This document shows, piece after piece, positions 35,590 through 39,162 of a stretch of DNA of 39,162 nucleotides. The DNA is taken from positions 3,070,249 through 3,109,410 of the forward strand of contig CP070653.1 in assembly GCA_020354665.1 (NCBI GenBank), given 5' to 3'. Source of the DNA: Burkholderiales bacterium. Lineage in GTDB: Bacteria; Pseudomonadota; Gammaproteobacteria; Burkholderiales; Burkholderiaceae_C. The position numbers were made by a program, and so were the translations under genes. The notes beneath the pieces were generated by a model. That model had not been told where the DNA came from. It ran no database searches and saw nothing but the letters and a program-made list of their open reading frames with translations. Numbering within the stretch: the stretch's first letter is position 1; each line of letters starts with the position of its first letter.

Positions 35590-36651
35590 ATGACAAGTGA
35601 GACAGCCGGCGGCGTCGAGTTCGAGCGTGTGAGCAAGCGCTACGGCGACGTGACGGCGGTCGACGACGTGTCGTTCCACATCGCGCCGGCCGAGCTCGTC
35701 ACGCTGCTGGGGCCCTCGGGCTGCGGCAAGACGACGACGCTGCGCATGGTCGCGGGCCTCGAGCCGGTGTCTGCGGGGCGCATCCTGATCGGCGGCGTCG
35801 ACGTCACGCGCCGCGCGGCCAACGAGCGCAACGTCAGCATGGTGTTCCAGTCGTACGCGCTGTTCCCGCACATGACGGTGCTCGAGAACGTCTGCTATGG
35901 GCCGTTGTCGATGCGCACCGACAAGGCGCGCGCCCGCGAGCTGGCGCATGCCAAGCTCGAGATGCTGGGCCTTGCCGGCCTCGAACACCGGCTGCCGTCG
36001 GAGCTCTCCGGCGGCCAGCAGCAGCGCGTCGCGGTGGCGCGCTCGCTGGTGCTCGAGCCCGCGGTGCTGCTGTTCGACGAGCCGCTGTCCAATCTCGACG
36101 CCAAGCTGCGCCGCCGCGTGCGCCAGGAGATCCGCGAGCTGCAGCAGTCGCTCGCGCTGACGGTGCTCTACGTCACGCACGACCAGGAGGAGGCGCTCGC
36201 GGTGTCGGACCGCATCATCGTGATGGACGGCGGTCGCATCGCGCAGCAGGGCACGCCGCACGAACTCTACGAAGCGCCGGCGAGTCGCTTCCTCGCAGAC
36301 TTCATCGGCGACGCGAACCTGGTCGACGGCGAGCTTGCGGTCGGCGCGGGCGGCACGGCGACGTTCAGCGCTGGCGGCGTCAGCGTCGCGGTGCGGGCCG
36401 ACGGCCTCAAGGCCGGACCGGCGACGCTCGCGGTGCGACCGCACCGGCTGCGCATCGTTGATGCGGGCCAAGGTAAAGTGCCCGGGGTGTGCAAGCGCGC
36501 GGCGTATCTGGGCAGTCGCATCGAATACATGGTGGACACGGCCTGGGGCGAGCTGCTCGTTTTCGACGGCGCGGCGCGGCAGGCGCGCGCGCGCGAGGCG
36601 GCGGTCGGACTTGCGTTCGAACCCGAGGACGTGATGGTGCTGGCACGTTGA
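35590..36651 (+). CDS. ABC importer ATP-binding protein (AfuC/FbpC type)
   Basis: A 353-residue ATPase. Walker A is GPSGCGKTTT (41-50), the Q-loop Gln is in VFQSYALFPHMTV, the signature is LSGGQQQRVAVARSL (139-153), Walker B is LLFDEPLSNLD, and the H-loop His is in VTHDQEEA. The C-terminal 110 residues form a TOBE regulatory domain (LAVRPHRLRIVDAG). It powers import through the permease encoded directly upstream, since the two genes are one base apart. Similar ATPases serve iron, phosphonate and polyamine importers, so specificity comes from the binding protein. A methyltransferase gene follows 19 nt later. Confidence 0.93.
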   Translation: MTSETAGGVEFERVSKRYGDVTAVDDVSFHIAPAELVTLLGPSGCGKTTTLRMVAGLEPVSAGRILIGGVDVTRRAANERNVSMVFQSYALFPHMTVLENVCYGPLSMRTDKARARELAHAKLEMLGLAGLEHRLPSELSGGQQQRVAVARSLVLEPAVLLFDEPLSNLDAKLRRRVRQEIRELQQSLALTVLYVTHDQEEALAVSDRIIVMDGGRIAQQGTPHELYEAPASRFLADFIGDANLVDGELAVGAGGTATFSAGGVSVAVRADGLKAGPATLAVRPHRLRIVDAGQGKVPGVCKRAAYLGSRIEYMVDTAWGELLVFDGAARQARAREAAVGLAFEPEDVMVLAR

Positions 36652-36670
36652 GTCTTGCCCGAGGGACCTC

Positions 36671-37381
36671 ATGAGCATTGCGGCGGACGCGGGCCCCCTG
36701 ATCGAAGACGAACTCGAGGTGCTGGCCGACCTCGTGCCGCTGGCCGGCCAGGACATCATCGAGCTCGGTTGCGGCGCGGCGGCGCTCGCACGCAAGCTGT
36801 TGACGCGCTATCCGGACAGTCGCGTGACGGGGCTGGAAGTCGACGAACGCCAGCATGCGAAGAACCTGGCTGCGCCGCAGGCGGGCCTGCGCTTCGTGGC
36901 CGGTGGCGCCGAGGCGATCCCCTTCGCCGACGACAGCTTCGACCTGGCGCTGATGCTGAAGTCGCTGCACCACGTGCCGCTGCCGTCGATGTCGCGGGCG
37001 CTCGCCGAAGTGGCGCGCGTGCTGCGCCACGGCGGCCATTTGTACGTGTCGGAGCCGGTCTACGACGGTGCGTTGAACGAGCTGATCCGCCTGTACAACG
37101 ACGAAGGCGTCGTGCGTGCCGCCGCGCAGGCCGCCGTCGACGCTGCGCTGCTCACCGGCAACTGGGCGCCGGTGGCCGAGCGGCGTTTCGAGATGCCGGT
37201 GGCCTTCGAGGACTTTGCCGACTTCGAGCAGCGCATGATGCGGCCGACCTATGCCGACCACCACATCGACGACGCCAAGCTCGCGACGGTTCGCGCAGCG
37301 TTCGAACGGCAGGTCGGTGCCGGTCCAGCGCACTTCACGCGCCCGATGCACGTGCGCCTGCTGCGCCGGGAGCCCGCTTGA
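36671..37381 (+). CDS. SAM-dependent methyltransferase, class I
   Basis: A 236-residue methyltransferase. Motif I IIELGCGAAALARKLL (about 29-44) and the acidic residue ending beta-2 in VTGLEVDERQ are the SAM-binding site. EAIPFADDSFDLALMLKSLHHV corresponds to motifs II and III. The C-terminal region (YVSEPVYDGALNELIRLYND) is family-specific, and the substrate is not evident. GAGGGA lies upstream of the ATG. The last codons overlap the start of a glutathione transferase gene (TTGA), so the two are translationally coupled and might act on related substrates, although no pathway is clear. Confidence 0.85.
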   Translation: MSIAADAGPLIEDELEVLADLVPLAGQDIIELGCGAAALARKLLTRYPDSRVTGLEVDERQHAKNLAAPQAGLRFVAGGAEAIPFADDSFDLALMLKSLHHVPLPSMSRALAEVARVLRHGGHLYVSEPVYDGALNELIRLYNDEGVVRAAAQAAVDAALLTGNWAPVAERRFEMPVAFEDFADFEQRMMRPTYADHHIDDAKLATVRAAFERQVGAGPAHFTRPMHVRLLRREPA

Positions 37382-38010
37382 ACATCCAGCTGTACGCGTC
37401 CGACACGCCCAACGGCCGCAAGATCAGCGTCGCGCTCGAAGAAATGGGCCTGCCTTACGACGTGCACGTGGTCGACCTCGGCAAGCGCGAGCAGTACGAC
37501 CCGGCGTTCACGAAGATCAGCCCCAACAACAAGATTCCCGCGATCGTCGATCCGCACGGCCCGACGGGCGCGCCGGTGAGCGTCTTCGAGTCGGGGGCGA
37601 TCCTGATCTACCTCGGCGAGAAGACCGGCCTGTTCTGGCCACGCGAGCCGTTGGCGCACATCGCCACGCTCGAGTGGCTGATGTTCCAGATGGGCGGCTT
37701 CGGGCCCATCCCCGGGCAGGTGCACCACTTCATCGCGATGCAGGACGAGACCGCGCGCCGCTACGGGCTCAAGCGCTTCATGGCCGAGACGCGGCGCCTG
37801 TACGCGGTGATGGACCGCCGGCTGGCGGACAACGAGTACTTCGCCGGCACCGAGCTGACGGTGGCCGACTTCGCGATTCTGGGTTGGGCCTGGCGCCATC
37901 CGCGCCACAAGGTCGACCTGGCCGACTTCCCGAACGTGCAGCGCTGGTATCAGGCACTGATGGCGCGGCCCGGCGTGCAGCGCGGCTTTGCCGTACCGTT
38001 GCGCCATTGA
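37378..38010 (+). CDS. Glutathione S-transferase-like protein (YghU/YfcG type)
   Basis: A 210-residue GST-fold protein. The start is a TTG at 37378 overlapping the methyltransferase stop, giving MNIQLYASDTPNGRKISVAL. The thioredoxin-like domain has the SPNNKIPAIVDP motif (cis-Pro) and FESGAILIYLGEKTG. The helical domain has TVADFAILGWAWRHP. These are features of the Nu-class GST/disulfide-bond oxidoreductases such as E. coli YghU and YfcG. It probably uses glutathione to reduce organic peroxides or disulfides. Its translational coupling to the methyltransferase is the main context. Confidence 0.9.
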   Translation: MNIQLYASDTPNGRKISVALEEMGLPYDVHVVDLGKREQYDPAFTKISPNNKIPAIVDPHGPTGAPVSVFESGAILIYLGEKTGLFWPREPLAHIATLEWLMFQMGGFGPIPGQVHHFIAMQDETARRYGLKRFMAETRRLYAVMDRRLADNEYFAGTELTVADFAILGWAWRHPRHKVDLADFPNVQRWYQALMARPGVQRGFAVPLRH

Positions 38011-38088
38011 CGACCAGCGATGAGGCCATCGGCCGCCGGACACGCTGCGCCACGCACCCTTCGACAAACGATCAATGAGGAGACACTT

Positions 38089-38982
38089 ATGACGAAACCG
38101 ACTCTTGCTGGATGCGCCCGCGCGCTGGCCTGCATGCTCGCGGCATCTGTCCTGGCGACGCCGGCAGCGCACGCGGCCTGCATGAGCCCGGCGCAGGTGG
38201 TGGCGATGGCCAACGACTACATGCAGCGTCAGCCGACGCCGAACCCCGAGGGGCTGTCGGTGGCCGACGGCGAATGCTCGCGGGCCAAGTTCAACAGCAT
38301 CCTGCAGGCGCTGTTCGGCCCGCCGGTGGGCTACAAGGTGGGCCTCTCGAACCGGGCGGTGCAGAAGCGATTCGACTACGACGCGCCGGTGTGGGGCATG
38401 TTGTATGCGCCGATGCTGCTGCGCAGCGGCGAGACCGTCGACGCCGCGTTCGGCGCGCGCCCGCTCTACGAAGCCGACATGCTGGTGCGCGTGTCCGATG
38501 CGGCGATCAATAAGGCTCGCACCCCGATCGACGTGTTGGAAGCGATCGACCAGGTGATCCCGTTCATCGAGCTGCCCGACCTGATGGTGCAGTCGCCGGC
38601 GCCGCCGGTGCTCACTGGCGCCGGCATCGTCGCTGTCAATGTTGGTGCGCGGCTGGGCGTGATGGGCGCGCCGATCCCGGTGCCGATCCTGCGCGCCGAG
38701 CGTTTCAGCATGCTCGAATCACTGCGCGACATGGACATCACGGTGCGCGCCGACGCAATGACGGTCGATCGCGGCAAGGGCAGCGACGTGCTCGGTCAGC
38801 CGCTCGAGGCCGTCGTCTGGCTGGTGCAGGACCTGGCGCGCGACGGCCGCGCGCTGAAGCCGGGCGACCTGATCAGCCTGGGCTCCTTCTCGCGCCTGCT
38901 GCCGCCGGCACGCGGTGTCGCGGTCGAGGTCGAATACAAGGGCCTGCCCGGCAACCCGCGCGTCGCAGTCACGTTCCGCTGA
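38089..38982 (+). CDS. Exported hydratase/FAH-like protein
   Basis: A 297-residue protein. It has an N-terminal signal peptide, MTKPTLAGCARALACMLAAS followed by VLATPAAHA, cleaved before ACMSP. The rest resembles the 2-keto-4-pentenoate hydratase/fumarylacetoacetase fold: VGYKVGLSNRAVQKRF, PLYEADMLVRVSD, VIPFIELPDLMV (expected acidic metal residues), and LKPGDLISLGSFSRLLPP. Cytoplasmic relatives cleave or hydrate oxo-acids from aromatic breakdown. Having a signal peptide is unusual for this family, so it may have a different or lost activity. AATGAGGAGACAC sits before the ATG at 38089. It is separate from the upstream GST by 78 bp. Confidence 0.75.
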   Translation: MTKPTLAGCARALACMLAASVLATPAAHAACMSPAQVVAMANDYMQRQPTPNPEGLSVADGECSRAKFNSILQALFGPPVGYKVGLSNRAVQKRFDYDAPVWGMLYAPMLLRSGETVDAAFGARPLYEADMLVRVSDAAINKARTPIDVLEAIDQVIPFIELPDLMVQSPAPPVLTGAGIVAVNVGARLGVMGAPIPVPILRAERFSMLESLRDMDITVRADAMTVDRGKGSDVLGQPLEAVVWLVQDLARDGRALKPGDLISLGSFSRLLPPARGVAVEVEYKGLPGNPRVAVTFR

Positions 38983-39024
38983 GCGCGCGCTCGAGAGCGA
39001 CGGGCAGCGCACCGGCGCGTCCCA

Positions 39025-39162
39025 ATGAGCGAGGCCAGCACAGTGCGCATGGAGGCGGAGGGCCGTGCTTCGTCGGCGCGGCGCATGGTCGCGGGTCTGC
39101 GGCTCGCGCTCGCCGTGCTGGCGCTCGCGATCACCTACATCGATCCCACCGAGCCCAGCCAC
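39025..39162 (+). CDS. N-terminal fragment of a membrane protein (possible sensor kinase)
   Basis: An open frame of 46 codons from ATG at 39025 runs off the window. The first 24 residues are polar, followed by a hydrophobic helix (MVAGLRLALAVLALAITYID). The pattern is typical of the start of a membrane sensor protein such as a histidine kinase, and I recall similar openings in Burkholderiales sensors. Too little is visible for a firm call. It begins 43 nt after the hydratase-like gene. Confidence 0.45.
   Translation, partial: MSEASTVRMEAEGRASSARRMVAGLRLALAVLALAITYIDPTEPSH

Noticed and set aside
33348-35636. A 762-residue frame opposite the ABC permease
   Set aside because: It is Arg/His/Gln-rich with no domain, the usual antisense shadow of a hydrophobic protein in GC-rich DNA.

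Overview
The window is about 39 kb of GC-rich chromosome from a betaproteobacterium, most likely of the order Burkholderiales. Three things point there: a one-piece tmRNA encoding the tag ANDERFALAA, the gyrA-pheA-tyrA-aroA/cmk-rpsA-ihfB-lapA-lapB gene order, and the glnA-(DUF4124-like)-ntrB-ntrC order. Most of it is ordinary chromosomal backbone. I see no phage, insertion sequence, integron or CRISPR array.

Layout. (1) 1-2781: an envelope polysaccharide or LPS patch with the 3' end of a GT9 heptosyltransferase-like gene, an overlapping GT4 glycosyltransferase, and a convergent polysialyltransferase-like gene. (2) 2851-13572, minus strand: a long co-directional run of gyrA, pheA, tyrA, an aroA-cmk fusion, rpsA, ihfB, lapA and lapB. 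It covers supercoiling, aromatic amino acid synthesis, nucleotide and translation functions, and LPS assembly control. (3) 13843-16363, plus strand: an OmpA-like protein with a long proline tract, ubiG, gph and ssrA (tmRNA). (4) 16401-21517, plus strand: a small unknown protein, an AIM24 protein, an exported creatininase-family protein beside an exported YVTN beta-propeller, an EI24-family membrane protein, and a molybdopterin-binding-domain protein. (5) 21529-26653: the nitrogen control block, with NtrC-like sites and a sigma-54-like promoter in front of glnA, then an exported DUF4124-like protein, ntrB and ntrC. (6) 26642-31377: an accessory stretch with two decayed gene fragments (an isochorismatase-type cysteine hydrolase and the tail of an MFS exporter), a lipoprotein, xth, gnd and an MFS exporter. 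(7) 31575-38010, plus strand: an inositol-monophosphatase-family phosphatase, a three-gene AfuABC-type ABC importer, a methyltransferase and a glutathione transferase, closely spaced. (8) 38089-39162: an exported hydratase-like protein and the start of a membrane protein cut by the window edge.

How the parts work together. NtrB/NtrC encoded downstream probably act on the sigma-54 promoter of glnA, forming a local feedback loop. The phosphatase beside an AfuA-like binding protein suggests capture and dephosphorylation of an organophosphate such as a sugar phosphate. Two tail-to-tail or flanking gene remnants show that the interval from ntrC to the MFS gene has been rearranged. The least explained pair is the exported creatininase homologue, whose metal motif differs from classical creatininase, with its adjacent exported beta-propeller.

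All assignments come from reading translated sequence and motifs. No database search was possible.
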